The notes beneath the pieces were generated by a model. The model was not told where the DNA came from. It saw only the letters and a list, made by a program, of their open reading frames with translations, and did not search any database. Positions 11,221 to 23,254 of a DNA stretch of 64,000 bases are shown piece by piece. The stretch lies in assembly GCA_018350325.1 (NCBI GenBank), contig JAEVLN010000010.1, positions 1,178,001-1,242,000 of the forward strand. Reading direction: 5' to 3'. The position numbers and the translations under genes were made by a program. This DNA comes from Globodera rostochiensis. Taxonomy: Eukaryota; Nematoda; Chromadorea; Rhabditida; Heteroderidae. Within the stretch, counting starts at the first letter, position 1, and every line of letters begins with the position of its first letter.

Positions 11221-12283
11221 AAGATGCGCAAAAAAAAGAAACACCCCCGACAATTTGCCCAAATTTTTTTTGTTGTTGCGTTAATTAATGTCCAAATTTT
11301 TGATCAATCGATCACTCAAATTGACGGCCAAACACAATTTTTGTTGCTGTCAATTTATTTGAGTTACCCGTGCATATATTGTGTCTGTCGCTCATTAAAA
11401 TAACCATCATTTTGTGGTTTAATCCCCGTGCAAATCGCCGAAGGTGGGAATATAATAACAAAATTGCAAAATTTTCCACCAAACAAAATTTGAAAATGCT
11501 TTATAATTAAAGCAGAAATTAGTGAACATTTTTAACACCAATTATATTTAGTTTTTTCAACGCTCATTTTGATAGTTAATTTAAATTTGAAAAAAAATAT
11601 ACAAAAACGTTGGGCGATTGTTCTGTTGCGCCGGCGTCGGTGTTGGTTGGTCTCAGCGTTTTCTAAATTTGAAAAAAAATTAGTTTTTAAAAATGTGTCT
11701 TAAATTACATTAAAAATTCACTTTTCTTGGACCATCGTACATATTTTCGCGGCATTGATTGAGCTCACACGCTTTCGCCATTATGAAGTGTGCGTTGATC
11801 AAAAAAAAAAAATGCGGAACTTTTGTCGTTTTCACCACTAACGCGGACAATTTGTTCGTCGGACCTTTTTTATATCTAGGGATGGTGAAATTTGAAAAAA
11901 TGAAAAAGGACCAAAAAAAAATTAGAGAAAGTTAGCGAAAGAGGGCACTTTTGACTATTATATTGCCACTCTAATTTTGTCATGAAATTTTTGCTTGTCG
12001 ATTAATATAAATTATAGAACATTCACTAGAGATTGTGGGCTTTTGTTACAGTTTAGGCTGATTTATTAGCGTTTGGCCTGCGTCCTGCTGGGCTCCTCAG
12101 GAAATCAAGCATCATTTGTACGAGAAAATGTTTCATGCTTAAAGTTCACATTGGAACCAAAAATTAGGAAAAATGTTACGTACGTCTTACAGCATAAATA
12201 TGAATGAAAATGAAAAGCTAGTCCAGCCAATTAAGAGAAAATGCGATAATCTTCCATTTGATTTCATCTTTCCGATCACTGAT
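11221..12283. other. Intergenic, partly duplicated at 24.78-25.36 kb
   Basis: Separates the four-TM pseudogene from the 3' end of GS copy A. Much of it (11220-11450 and 11800-12283) recurs at 24780-25361, in the same orientation, showing that both flanking genes were copied as one block. No exon supported. Confidence 0.6.
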
Positions 12284-15200
12284 CTAGACCAAATATGGCG
12301 AATCGCCGACACTGTATCCCTTCCAGACGCCGCCCTCGTCCACGCTGGCCAGTTTAGTCTTCATCATATGCCCGGTTCTGGAGAAGTACGACACTTTGCC
12401 AGTCTCCGTGTTGCCCAGCAAACAGCCGAAGATGCCCAACTCCGGGGTTGCGTCAACATTCAGAGCGGGCTCCGTGTTTGGACGAATAAAATGATTCTTA
12501 AAAATATAAATTGATTTTGCAAACAAGCTGAATGCTGAATTAAGCTTGTTTAGTGAAGTTGAACAATTAAACTAACTCAAGAAAATTAATGCTGAAAATA
12601 TAAAACTGAAATTTTGATCCTAGATAGAGTTTCTTATACAATTTTCTAGCACCTGATCAATTCTTGTTGGCATTTAAATTCCCAACTTGAACCTGAATAC
12701 AAACTTTCAATCTATAATAGTCTTAAACACAGCTCGGACTTGAGGACCGATCGAGAATCTCGAAAATCTTAATCTCGAGAAAATTAAACGAACCAGATTC
12801 GTTCGAAATTACAAAAAAATCTCGAATCTCAAAAAAAAAACTCGGTAAAAATTCGTCGATCGAGAATCTCGAAAAAATCTCGTCAAAATTCACCGAGATT
12901 TCGATCGGTCCGATCTTTTTCAAACACATTATTCTCAATACCTTAACAACCATCGGGCGCAATTTTTCCGTTAGCAAAAAGAAGTCACGATCAGCCGGTG
13001 CCATTGTTGCCAATTTTTTGGGTATATCTTCATTGAAAAAGTTACCAGCAATTTCTGATGAACATTCGTTGCTCTTCAACACATACCGCTGCGGATTCTC
13101 TGTCGCTTTCTGTTAATTGAAATTATTTATTCAAATTATAATTAATTTTTGGCAACTAGCCTTTATTATGTCCTCCGTTACGTCTTTGTCTTCCCCGATG
13201 GCCCAGGCTTTTGTTTGGACCTGGCGAATTGCTTCGGCCATGTGTGCTTCTTCGGGATTATTGAAGAATTTCTCCACCATCCCAGGCCTTGTGAAGACCT
13301 ACAAATTTATTAAATATTGTAATGCAAAACTTAGTTAGGTAATCATTTATTAATGCAAAACTTATTTATGATTCATTATTAACAGTGTTTTCTGTAGCCA
13401 GCATATTAAATAGTCTAATTATCGAGTCCAAGCTTAGTAAACTATTTTTTAACCACCTGTTGCATTCTCTTCGTGTGCGTCAGTGCAAGTGCGAGTGAGG
13501 GAGCTTTCTGATAAAATGCTATTCAATTTATGTATAAGTAAAATTATTTAGTCAAAAAATCAGTTCACTTTAAAATAAAAATATTAATTTTAATTACAAT
13601 TGCTGTTGAGCGGGCAATGGTTATTTGTAAAAGATCCACTTCATCCTTATGTAAAAACACTCCAATTCGATCGAACACAACAGCCACAACGTATTTATTG
13701 TCCAAAATTAATGAAAAATTGTCCGGGTCAAGGCTTAGCCTAAGTTAATTTTAAATTTCATGTTTATGTTGTAAAGATTCGCAATTCAATTCCCCAGGAT
13801 CCATCCATCTACCATTAGCATGATCTAACCATAATGACTTCTCGTCCATTTTCGATAGTTTTTGAATTGATTTCATTTAGACCAAATTTAAAAACTGATT
13901 CTCGAATACCGACCGGTTGAGGCCCTCCTTTATGGTGATGAATCGGCATTTTATTCCTTCTGTCGAAATGCTCTCCAATTGATGCTGTATTTGGCGTGAC
14001 TCAAGCATTAAATGGCTATTTGGGCCGCCATGTAGAAAAAGAATCACGGATTCAGCGTTTCCGAATTCCAACCTTACAAAGCATTTAAGAATTAAAGTTA
14101 GGAGCTGATTTGTTGCCAAAATGAATTTTATTTAACACCACAGATGCCGGGACATCAATCAGAACCCGGACTACCCGGATTATTTGACCCGGGCCTGGTC
14201 CTGGCCCAAGAGTAATTAAATCCGGGTACACGGGCCCAGCTCCAAGCTCTAGTATTTATAATACCGAAGGGTTTGACGCGTTTTAAAATGTTCCAATCTG
14301 CGACTGAAACTCTGTCATTTGCTTACCAAGCCTGGTACAATGTTTCTGCCACCAATGCATCTGTTTGGTCCGATGGCATCACTGCTTCCGAAGCATCAAG
14401 GCCCGAATTCGAGACCATTCGTCGGTGAAGCCGGGTAAACCGGGATGCTATCGCAAAGCAACCAATCGCGCCGGCGTTCACTTCAACCTGAACATTTTGT
14501 GATTTGTTTAAATCAAAGCAAAAAGCACTCTGAAGCACCTGCTTTAGCACATATTGCTCATCATCATTTTTACTCGCCATATAATCCTAAAAATCATTTG
14601 TTTAAAAAATGATTTAATGCCAAAAATTGCCCACCGCTCGTTGACAAAACATTGTCACTGGCTGTCGGATTTTTTCACTAAACATTCCGTCGAGATTTGT
14701 AGCGATTGTTTTAATATAATTTGCATTGTTACTATTCAGCACTTCCCGGTGCGCTTCTTTCAAAAATTCATAGTCACAAGATGCGCGAAAATATAACAAT
14801 AGCATTGCCTGAAATTGATTGGGGTGATCAGAATTCGATTCAATAGTCCGGATCATCGGTAGGTAATTTGAATAAAAGCGTGACCAGATCATGATTGAGT
14901 TATTTATTGAATCGTGCTTAAATCAATCATTTATAAATCATTATAATCAAAAGCACTTCTTCTGTCAAGCTGATATAAATGCCTCTGAATCAGTTGGTGG
15001 GTCAGAATGACTTACTTTTTGTACGTCCACAGCTTGTTGGAATAATTTGCGTGGGAATGGAGACGGATACAGCGATAATGGCGAAAATTGGGTCATGACG
15101 TTGGGCTGAAATCCAAAATACAAATATATTTAATTCAAATAAAATTATTTTAAGATTTGAACAACAATAAAAGTTAAATTGTTATTGTTTTATTTATATC

Positions 15201-15948
15201 ATTTCTAATTTAAGACCGGTTATTTCTGGTCTTAAAGTGTTGTAGAAATTATTCTTTAAAATTATTTTATTAAATAAACAATTTTAATAACTAGGGCCCG
15301 AAATTTTAAGGAAAATCCCGAAATAGTTCAATTTTTCTAGCTTTTTTTTTGAAAGAAAAACACAAACATTTTAAACTTGAAGCTTAAACCAACGCAAAAA
15401 AGGCTATTTATCCAGCTTTAATTTTTATAAAATTGGTTCAAATAATTTCCAACTTTTTCCGTTTTTGTGCGACACTCCGGACAGGTTGGGACGACGACAA
15501 ATTTGACCAATCCGTTGGACAGGGCCCAATCTTTGGCATCCAAACATTGTTCCAACAAAATTTGCGGATCCTGCTCAATATTCGACACACAATATTGTTG
15601 TTCTTTGTCTGTTTTATCTGAATCCGGGGGCAAAATGGGCATACAAAAATGATTTAATATAAATTCATTATTTATTCTTTATTTTTCAAGTAAAACTCGA
15701 ATTTTGGATGCTTTATTTTGGAAAAACGGTCACCAGGAATAAATCCTTTTAAAACCCGTAATTTAATGATTTTCAGGCTTTCCAGGAACCAATCAAAAGC
15801 CGGAATTTTTCACGGGCAAATTTATGGCAAATTTCGTTTTCAGAATAATCAAAATTATCTGACCCTGATTGTGCGTCGTCGGAGTTGCATTTCCAAAATT
15901 AATGAAGCAGAACAAAAATAATATAAGGAGAATGTTTGCCATATTCAT
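12284..15948 (-). CDS. Glutathione synthetase-like secreted protein, copy A
   Basis: Twelve exons: 15864-15948, 15454-15617, 15016-15105, 14635-14808, 14539-14586, 14327-14487, 13914-14072, 13598-13739, 13457-13507, 13161-13298, 12942-13109, 12284-12496. All phases agree; 530 aa (human enzyme 474). Exon 1 is a signal peptide (MNMANILLILFLFCF). The rest follows eukaryotic GS end to end: a SLYPSPFPRKLFQQA block, DYM...LKQVEVN (Mg-binding Glu/Asn kept), RPGM, VLK, and the C-terminal TPELGIFG...TGHMMKTK...SPYLV. The ATP-binding triple-Gly loop is replaced (NECSSEIAGN) and the Arg of the GHLLRTK motif is Lys, so normal GS activity is doubtful. Intron 10 uses a GC donor (AAG|gctagt). Known family: cyst-nematode GS-like effectors; host function here is inferred. 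Confidence 0.9.
12744..12912. repeat. Foldback element in intron 11 of GS copy A
   Basis: Inverted ends GGACCGATCGA / TCGATCGGTCC with interior TCTCGA phrases; near-identical to 22554-22720 in copy B and absent from intron 11 of copy C. A fragment is at 27655-27710. Confidence 0.8.
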
Positions 15949-16125
15949 TGGGTAATTGGGATGTAATTCGTCCAAATTTAAATACAATAAATGAAATAAA
16001 GTGGGATTATGGCTCCTCGCTAAAACTTTTCGCCTTTTATATGGCAAGTCGCTTGATGTTTGTTAATATTATGTGATTTTATTTTCGTAATTTGGCTTCC
16101 CAGAAACGGAAAGAAAAATAAAAAA
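15949..16125 (-). promoter_or_regulatory. Core promoter / 5'UTR module of GS copy A
   Basis: On the minus strand: GCCATATAAAAGGCG (TATA-like, 16031-16045), about 97 bp before the ATG, then AATCCCACTTTATTT, then TTTGGACGAATTACATCCC, then the ATG. Nearly identical upstream of copies B and C and in an orphan copy at 26651-27050. It also aligns with the upstream region of both MATH-BTB genes. The homology extends upstream of the TATA box through ATCACATAATATTAAC-type sequence. Confidence 0.75.
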
Positions 16126-16400
16126 TTAAAAAGATATTCATCCTCTTTAAATGACGTGGCATATTTCCAAGCAATCTTATTTGCAAACGGGAAACAGCTG
16201 CCAGATTTTTGATGGCACATTTTGCCACAATCCGGATGTATTGCCATCGGCAGCACTATTTTGCGATTTATAAATTGATTTATTTTATTTTTTAATGTCG
16301 GATTTACAGGCATTAAAAATGTTCTAAATAGGCAGGCAATTAGAAACTAAAATCTGAAAAAGTCCAAAATAGGCACTGAAGCTCACAACAAGTTGAGCCA
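16126..16400. other. Far 5' flank of GS copy A
   Basis: Non-coding; 15985-16380 is duplicated at 26650-27050 almost base for base. No exon seen. Confidence 0.5.
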
Positions 16401-16564
16401 TTCCATTGGCCAAGTCAACAAGCGATTCGGAAGCAGTAATTTTGCTCGTCTGGCAACAATGGCATTTTTCTATGCAAATTGAAATGGAAGCGATTTAAAA
16501 ATCAACACTAAAAGACGAACAAGAATTTTAAATTGTAAAGGACAGAAAGACCAAGGAGGCGATA

Positions 16565-16850
16565 TATAGCAATAACATTGCCTGAAAATGATTGGGCTGA
16601 TCAGAATTCGATTGAATAGTCCGGATCGTCGGTATTTGAATAGACGCGTGAAGATCATGATTGAGTTAGAATCCTAGATCAATCATTACTAAATCATTGT
16701 GATCAAAAGCATATTTTGATCAGTTAGTGGGTCAGAATTGCTTACTTTTTGTACGTCCACAGCTTGTTGAAATAATTTACGTGGGAATGGAGACGGATAC
16801 AGTGACAAAGGCGAAAAGTGTGTCATGACGTTGGGGGGGGGCTAAAATGC
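16565..16850 (-). pseudogene. GS-like fragment: start of exon 4, intron 3, exon 3
   Basis: Matches copy A from about 14798 to 15110 (start of exon 4, intron 3, all of exon 3 including the donor AAA|gtaagc). Exon 3 carries substitutions and the acceptor end is replaced by a G tract. No neighbouring exons, so not functional. Confidence 0.8.
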
Positions 16851-16944
16851 GGAATATAATATATTTAACACGAATAAAATTATTTTTAAATTTGAACAAC
16901 AATAAAGTTCAATTGTTTTTGTTTTATTTATATCATTTCTAATT

Positions 16945-17150
16945 TTAAAAAAATTCATAGTTACAGGATGCACGAATATAACAAAAGCATTGCCTGAAAA
17001 TTATTGGGATGATCAGAATTCGATAAATAGTCCGGATCGTCGGTATGTGAATAGAAGCGTGACCACCAGATCATGATTGAGTTAGAATCCTAGATCAATC
17101 ATTACTAAATCATTGTGACCAAAAGCACTTCTTCTGTCAAGTTTGATACC
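16945..17150 (-). pseudogene. Second GS-like intron-3 / exon-4 fragment
   Basis: A further partial copy of the exon-4 start plus intron 3 (shared phrases tgcctgaaaattattggg, gtccggatcgtcggta, gtgaccaaaagcacttcttc). Shows at least two extra rounds of local duplication between copies A and B. Confidence 0.7.
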
Positions 17151-18540
17151 CCCGAACATTTTTTCTGGTTACGCCCTTGCACCGATTAAAAGGAATTGTT
17201 TAAAACGATATTTATGGTGCAAAAACTGACTTTCTAGTGGAATTCATATATTTTTAGAATTTTTTAAATATTTTTAATCAATTCATAACCGTGTTTTTTT
17301 TATCGAAAAATTGGTCAAATTCATCCTTACAGTCTGCCGGATATGAACCCTGGCTCAGAGCAAAAATTTACTTTTTGTGTTAGTGTTTGACACGGTACGG
17401 TATTACCGCGGTAATTTTCGGTATTACTGCGCAACCCAAGAAGCATGCAGAGCTCACAACAAGTTTGTGCCATTCCATTGTCTAAGTCAATAAGCGAGTC
17501 GATGCTCTTCCAGCTCCTTGGCCGCCTTCGCCTGCTCCAGCCGGCGAGGCGCAGCGCTTCTCGCTGTCGTCGTACTCCTCGCCCAGCCGCACTTGCTGGA
17601 AGAGTTCAGACACTTTGCCGCGCTGCTGGCTGGTCCCCGGCCCGCCTTCTAACTGCTCTGGCTACCCGATTGGAGTTGATCAAGATTGAATGCAGCCGAA
17701 AATTTCGTCGTTTTTTGGGACAGCAAGCACTTCATAAAGAGCAAAAATACAGGGTTTTTTCCTTTACTTTGTTTAAAGTAATTGTGCAAATTGAAGGCGA
17801 GAGCGACAATGAGCCGGACCCCAATGAAAGCATTTTTGATTTTGCGAAGAATGATTTAACACTTGCAGTGGGGAAAAATCTCAACTTTGAATAAAAAAAG
17901 GAATTTGTGTGCTTAATCATTTTGTCATAGGGCCAAATTTTAAATTTCAGCCTGTCATTGGCGCTTCACAAAGTGGGCAGCCAAATTGTGGAATCCGGGT
18001 TTTTGCTAATTTGCTAAAGTTAATTGAGATTTGGCCTTATTTTTACGTCATAATTCAGCTCCGTCACAAAGTTTCCAACTGTTGTGTGGGCAAAGGAACA
18101 ATGGTTGAAACTGCACTTAAAATCTTCACTTCAGTAGCTGAACGTGAAAGTTACCCATCAGTTTTCGGCTTATTGAAGCGCATGGGGGATGAAAGATTGA
18201 ATGATTTGGCGTCGTGTTCGTATTATCGTGAAGTGATTGCTAGAGAATTTAAAGTGGCAGACATTGTGAAGGAATTCGACGAAGGAGCAAACACAATTTT
18301 TAATGTTAAATAAGGAACAACCACGCGTTTCTATGACATTCAAAGGAAAACGGTTATCGATGCCGCCGTCCGGACAGGTGATGATCGGAGTACATGTTTT
18401 CGTCGTCGATCGAGACTTCGTCGACGAAATAATGTTTAAAAAAATCACTTGTATGTTTTTAAACATGCTGAACTTTGTCATTTTTTGCATATAAATCGGT
18501 CCCTATTCAATACCTCTGGCCCATATTTTTTACAGACAAT
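17151..18540. other. Interval between GS copies A and B with gene relics
   Basis: 17385-17435 is a fragment of the TAGTG MITE family. 17505-17665 is a GC-rich island that on the minus strand reads as a helical Glu/Lys/Ala-rich coding fragment in two frames (KVSELFQQVRLGEEYDD, then EQAKAAKELEEHR), a likely gene relic I cannot name. On the plus strand 17680-17894 and 18080-18313 hold short open frames with plausible protein composition (e.g. YREVIAREFKVADIV) but no clear start, domain or paralogue here. Confidence 0.4.
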
Positions 18541-18744
18541 AATATCTGGCCCTAAAAAATTAAAAATCAATCTTTAAAATCGTAAAAAGGGCTATCTATG
18601 GCAATAACATCCGGATTGTGGCAAAATGTTGCATTTGCCATCAAAAATCTGACAGCTGTTTTCCATGTGCAAATTAGAGATTGCTTGGAAATATTCCACG
18701 TCATTTTGAAGGATGAAAATCTTTTTAATATTTTATTTTTTGCC

Positions 18745-18906
18745 AATTTCCGGAGTGCCAAATTACGAAAATAAAATCACATAATATTAACAAACATCAA
18801 GCGACTTGCCATATAAAAGGCGACAAGTTTAAACGAAAAATCATTATCCCACTTTATTTCATTTATTGCATTTAAAATTTGGACGAATTAACATCCCAAT
18901 TACCCA
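18745..18906 (+). promoter_or_regulatory. Core promoter / 5'UTR module of GS copy B
   Basis: TATA-like GCCATATAAAAGG at 18808-18820, 99 bp before the ATG, followed by TATCCCACTTTATTTC and TTTGGACGAATTAACATCCC. Same order and spacing as in copies A and C. Confidence 0.75.
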
Positions 18907-21900
18907 ATGAATATGGCAAACATTCTCCTAATATTATTTTTGTTCTGCTTCATTAATTTTGGAAATGCAACTCCGACGACGCACAATCAGGGTCAGATAA
19001 TTTTGATTATTCTGAAAACGAAAGTTGTCATAAATTTGCCCGTGAAAGATCCGGCTTTTGATTGGTTCCTGGAAGCATCCAAAATTCGCATTTTACTTGA
19101 AAAATAAAGAATAAATAATGAATTTATATTAAATCATTTTGTATGACCATTCTGGCCCCGGATTCAGATAAAACAGACAAAGAACAACAATATTGTGTGT
19201 CGAATATTGAGCAGGATCCGCAAATTTTGTTGGAACAATGTTTGGATGCCAAAGATTGGGCCCTGTCCAACGGATTGGTCAAACTCGTCGTCGTCTCAAC
19301 CTGTCCGGAGTGTCGCACAAAAACGGAAAAAGTTGGAAATTATTTGAACCAATTTTTAAAAATTAAAACTGGATTTTGAAAAAGTATATAAATACAATAA
19401 AAAAAGCATAATGTAAATAATATTTAGTAAAAAAACAGTTCATTTGGCTTACCAACGCTTTTAGAGCGAGTCATATTATATTTAGTTATTAAAATTATTT
19501 AATGGAATAATTTTAAAAATAATTCCTATGCCACTTTAATACCCGGAACAATCGGGTTTAAATTAAAAAAGGATATACCGCTAACTAAAAACAACAATTT
19601 AACTTTTATTGTTATTCAAATCTTAAATAATTTTTTCGAATTAAATATTTTATATTTTGGATTTCAGCCCAACGTCATGACCCAATTTTCACCATTGTCA
19701 CTGTATCCGTCTCCATTCCCACGCAAATTATTCCAACAAGCTGTGGACGTACAAAAAGTAAGTCATTCTGACCCACTAACTGATCAGAGCCATTCTTTAT
19801 CAAACCTGACGAAAGCAGTGCTTTTGATCCCATTGATCTAGGAATGATTGATCTAAGCACGATTCTAACTCTATCATGACCTAGTCACGCGTAAAGTGAG
19901 CAATATGGTAACCCCGGGTGAGGCTCGAACCCACGCGCTCCACCCAGTCCGCGGGCAGCTATTCCAACTGAGCTACCGGAGCATCACATTTGCCTTTTTA
20001 TGGGAGATCTTTTCCCCAGCCCTAGGCGTTGTAACCGTCCACTTCCCACCAGCGTAACACTCACATCCTTACAATACCCCCCATGCTACGGACTTTTGAA
20101 TCGAATCTGATCACCGCAATCCGTTTTAATTTCAGGCAATGTTATTGTTATATTTTCGCGCATCTCGTGACTATGAATTTTTGAAAGAAGCGCACCGGGA
20201 AGTGCTGAACAGTGAGATCGATGGTGGAATAAAAAAACTTGTGACAAGACTCGACGGACTGCTCAGTGACGGCATCCGACAGCCGGTGACAATGTTTTGT
20301 CAGCGAGCGGTGGGCAATTTTTTGGCATAAAATCATTTTAAAAAATTTATTTTTAAGGATTATATGGCGAGTGAAAATGATGACGGCCAATATGAGCTAA
20401 AGCAGGTGCTTCAGACTGCTTTTTTCTTAGTTTAAATAAATCACAAAATTTTCAGGTTGAAGTGAACGCGGGCGCAATTGGTTGCTTTGCGATAGCATCC
20501 CGGTTTCCCCGGCTTCACCGACGAATGGTCTCGAATGCGGGCATTGATGCTTCAGAATCAGTGATGCCATCGGACCAAACCGATACATTGGTGGCAGAAA
20601 CATTGTACCAGGCCTGGTAAGCTCAGTCATTATTTCGTGTTAAGCAATTATTGTATTGTAGTAACTAGGGCTGAGATTTATATGCTCCAAAAATGACCAA
20701 GTATGCACCAAAATATGCCAAAAATGCCGAAATATGCACCAAAAAATGGCAATTTTAGTGCATTAATTTGCTTAATACTTAATTTTTTCTTTTTTTAACG
20801 TATAATTAAGTTGATTTAAAGCCTTTTCGAGTATATTTTGGTATTTTTGGAAAGTTGAATAAATTTGAAAAAAAGTTCCGGAATTTAACGGCCAGGCCAG
20901 CTCATCGCCATTTGACCATCTCAGCGCCGCCTGCAATTTCGGCACCGACATATTTTATATTTATTTATTTTTACACGAAAGTTCAATTTTTTAGGCCTTA
21001 TTTTCAAAAATGACTAAAAGTCCATAGTTAAAGGTGAATTATTTTTCAAAAACAGCCAGAAATAAATGATTTTGTGTGAATTTTTAGAAATTTTAGGTCA
21101 AAAATGCCAAATATGCCTGAAATATGCAAAATATGCCTAAATATGCAAAATATGAAATAATATGCAGAACCCCAAAATATGCAAAATATGTTTTTTTAAC
21201 TTGACCAAAAAAGCTCAAACCAACGCGAAAAGGCTATTTTTAAGCCGTATTCCTCAGAACATATAAGCATATAAAATATGCAAAAAACATATAATCCCAG
21301 CCCTAGTAGTAACCTAAACCTATTTACATTTTAATGAGATCAAATCTTCTTGTCACAATTTTAAAAGGTTGGAATTCGGAAACGCTGAAGCGGTGATTCT
21401 TTTTCTACATGGAAGTGCACATGGCCATTTGCTGCTCGAGTCACGCCAAATACAGCATCAATTGGAGAGCATTGCGACAGAAGGAATAAAATGCCGATTC
21501 CTCACCATAAAGGAGGGTGGCCTCAACAGGTCGGTATACGAACACATTTTTAATTTGGTCGAATTAGCACCGATTCAAAAATTAGTGTATGCTTCTAAAA
21601 TAGACGCTTAGTCATTATGGTAAGATATACAAATGCTAGATGCATTGGAAACCCTAAAAATTTTAATTCTAAAGCTTTAATGATGAAACTAATTAAGAAT
21701 AATTTAGGCTAAGCCTTGACCCGGACAATTTTTCATTAATTTTGGACAATAAATACGTGGTGGCTGTTGTGTTCGATCGAATTGGTGAACGCGTATCCAA
21801 GGAAGAATCTGACCTTATAACCAGAACCATTTTCCGCTCAACAGCAATTGTAAGTTAAAGTAAAATAGATTTTATCTCTGTGTGAAGTGGTTAATGTTTT

Positions 21901-23183
21901 ATGTATACTAAATAATTTTAATTATATACACAAATCAAATATTTTTCAGCAAACGCCCTACGCCTTCTTGGCACTGGCACACACTAAGAGAATGCAACAG
22001 GTGGTTAAAAAAATAGGTTTACTACGCGCTCGATAATGAGAGTATTTAATGGTTGGCCTCAGACGATAAAAAACCCCAAATGTTAATAATGAATCATAAA
22101 TAAGTTTTGCATTAATAAATGATTACCTAACTAAGTTTTGCATTACAATATTTAAAAAATTTGTAGGTCTTCACAAGGCCTGGGATGGTGGAGAAATTCT
22201 TCAATAATCCCGAAGAAGCACACATGGCCGAAGCAATTCGCCAGGTCCAAACAAAAGCCTGGGCCATCGGGGAAGACAAAGACGTAACGGAGGACATAAT
22301 AAAGGCTAGTTGCCAAAAATTAATTATAATTTGAATAAATAATTTCATTTAACAGAAAGCGACAGAGAATCCGCAGAAGTACGTGTTGAAGAGCAACGAA
22401 TGTTCATCAGAAATTGCTGGTAACTTTTTCAATGAAGATATACCAAAAAAATTGGCAACAATGGCACCGGCTGATCGTGACTTCTTTTTGCTAACGGAAA
22501 AATTGCGCCCGATGGTTGTTAAGGTATTGAGAATAATGTGTTTGAAAGAGATCGGACCGATCGAAATCTCGGTGAATTTCGACGAGATTTTTTCGAGATT
22601 CTCGATCGACGAATTTTTACCGAGTTTTTTTTTGAGATTCGAGATTTTTTTGTAATTTCGAACGAATCTAGTTCGTTTAATTTTCTCGAGATTAAGATTT
22701 TCGAGATTCTCGATCGGTCCTTAAGTCCGAGCTCTTGTGTTTAAGACTATTATAGATTGAAAGTTTGCATTCAGGTTCAAGTTGGGAATTTAAATGCCAA
22801 CAAGAATTGATCAGGTGCTAGAAAATTGTATAAGAAACTCTATCTAGGATCAAAATTTCAGTTTTATATTTTTAGCATTAATTTTCTTGAGTTAGTTTAA
22901 TTGTTCAACTTCACTAAACAAGCTTAATTCAGCATTCAGCTTGTTTGCAAAATCAATTTATATTTTTAAGAATCATTTTATTCGTCCAAACACGGAGCCC
23001 GCTCTGAATGTTGACGCAACCCCGGAGTTGGGCATCTTCGGCTGTTTGATAGGCAACATGGAGACTGGCAAAGTGTCGTACTTCTCCAGAACCGGGCATA
23101 TGATGAAGACCAAACTGGCCAGCGTGGAGGAGGGCAGCGTCTGGAAGGGATACAGTGTCGGCGATTCGCCTTATCTGGTCTAG
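18907..23183 (+). CDS. Glutathione synthetase-like secreted protein, copy B
   Basis: Twelve exons with the same boundaries as copy A: 18907-18991, 19168-19331, 19668-19757, 20136-20309, 20358-20405, 20456-20616, 21368-21529, 21708-21849, 21950-22000, 22167-22304, 22356-22523, 22971-23183; 531 aa, no disruption. Signal peptide, then full GS-like body. Substrate and ATP features are degraded as in A: no triple Gly in the loop, Lys for Arg in TGHMMKTK, but Glu/Asn of VEVN and Lys of VLK kept. One extra Gly codon in exon 7. Intron 10 has a GC donor (AAG|gctagt); intron 3 has gained a tRNA-derived insertion and intron 6 a hAT-type element, both absent in A and C. Divergent to copy A. Likely a secreted effector-type paralogue; biochemical role unknown. 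Confidence 0.9.
19893..20094 (-). mobile_element. tRNA-derived SINE-like insertion in intron 3
   Basis: Copies A and C have continuous intron sequence here, while copy B is interrupted between GTCACGCG and CGGACTTTTGAATCG. 19911-19982 folds as a 72-nt tRNA-like (minus strand): 7-bp acceptor with two wobbles, A box TAGCTCAGTTGG, T arm with B box GGTTCGAGCC. The anticodon loop has C at position 33 instead of U and the D stem is poor, so it is not a working tRNA. The other 110-130 bp is the SINE body. Confidence 0.7.
20666..21305. mobile_element. hAT-type element in intron 6 of GS copy B, 640 bp
   Basis: Inverted ends TAGGGCTGAGATT / AATCCCAGCCCTA with a perfect 8-bp target duplication GTAGTAAC (20658-20665, 21306-21313). 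Copy C carries the empty site (one GTAGTAACC near 31131). The interior is filled with repeats of AATATGCCA/AATATGCAAA phrases and no transposase. Confidence 0.92.
22554..22720. repeat. Foldback element in intron 11 of GS copy B
   Basis: Same GGACCGATCGA ends as in copy A, in the same position relative to exon 11, so it predates the A/B duplication. Confidence 0.8.
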
Positions 23184-23254
23184 ATCAGTGATCGGAATCG
23201 GGTGGTGTAACCCGCTGAACCTGAAGAAACGGAAGTTCTGAATGCTATTGATTT

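Noticed and set aside
17445..17894. 149-codon plus-strand frame
   Set aside because: Its first half is the antisense of a GC-rich coding relic and its composition (Arg/Ala/Leu) is typical of such shadows.
19911..19982. Functional tRNA gene
   Set aside because: Acceptor and T arm pair, but position 33 is C and the D stem is poor; position inside a GS intron and absence in copies A and C point to a SINE.
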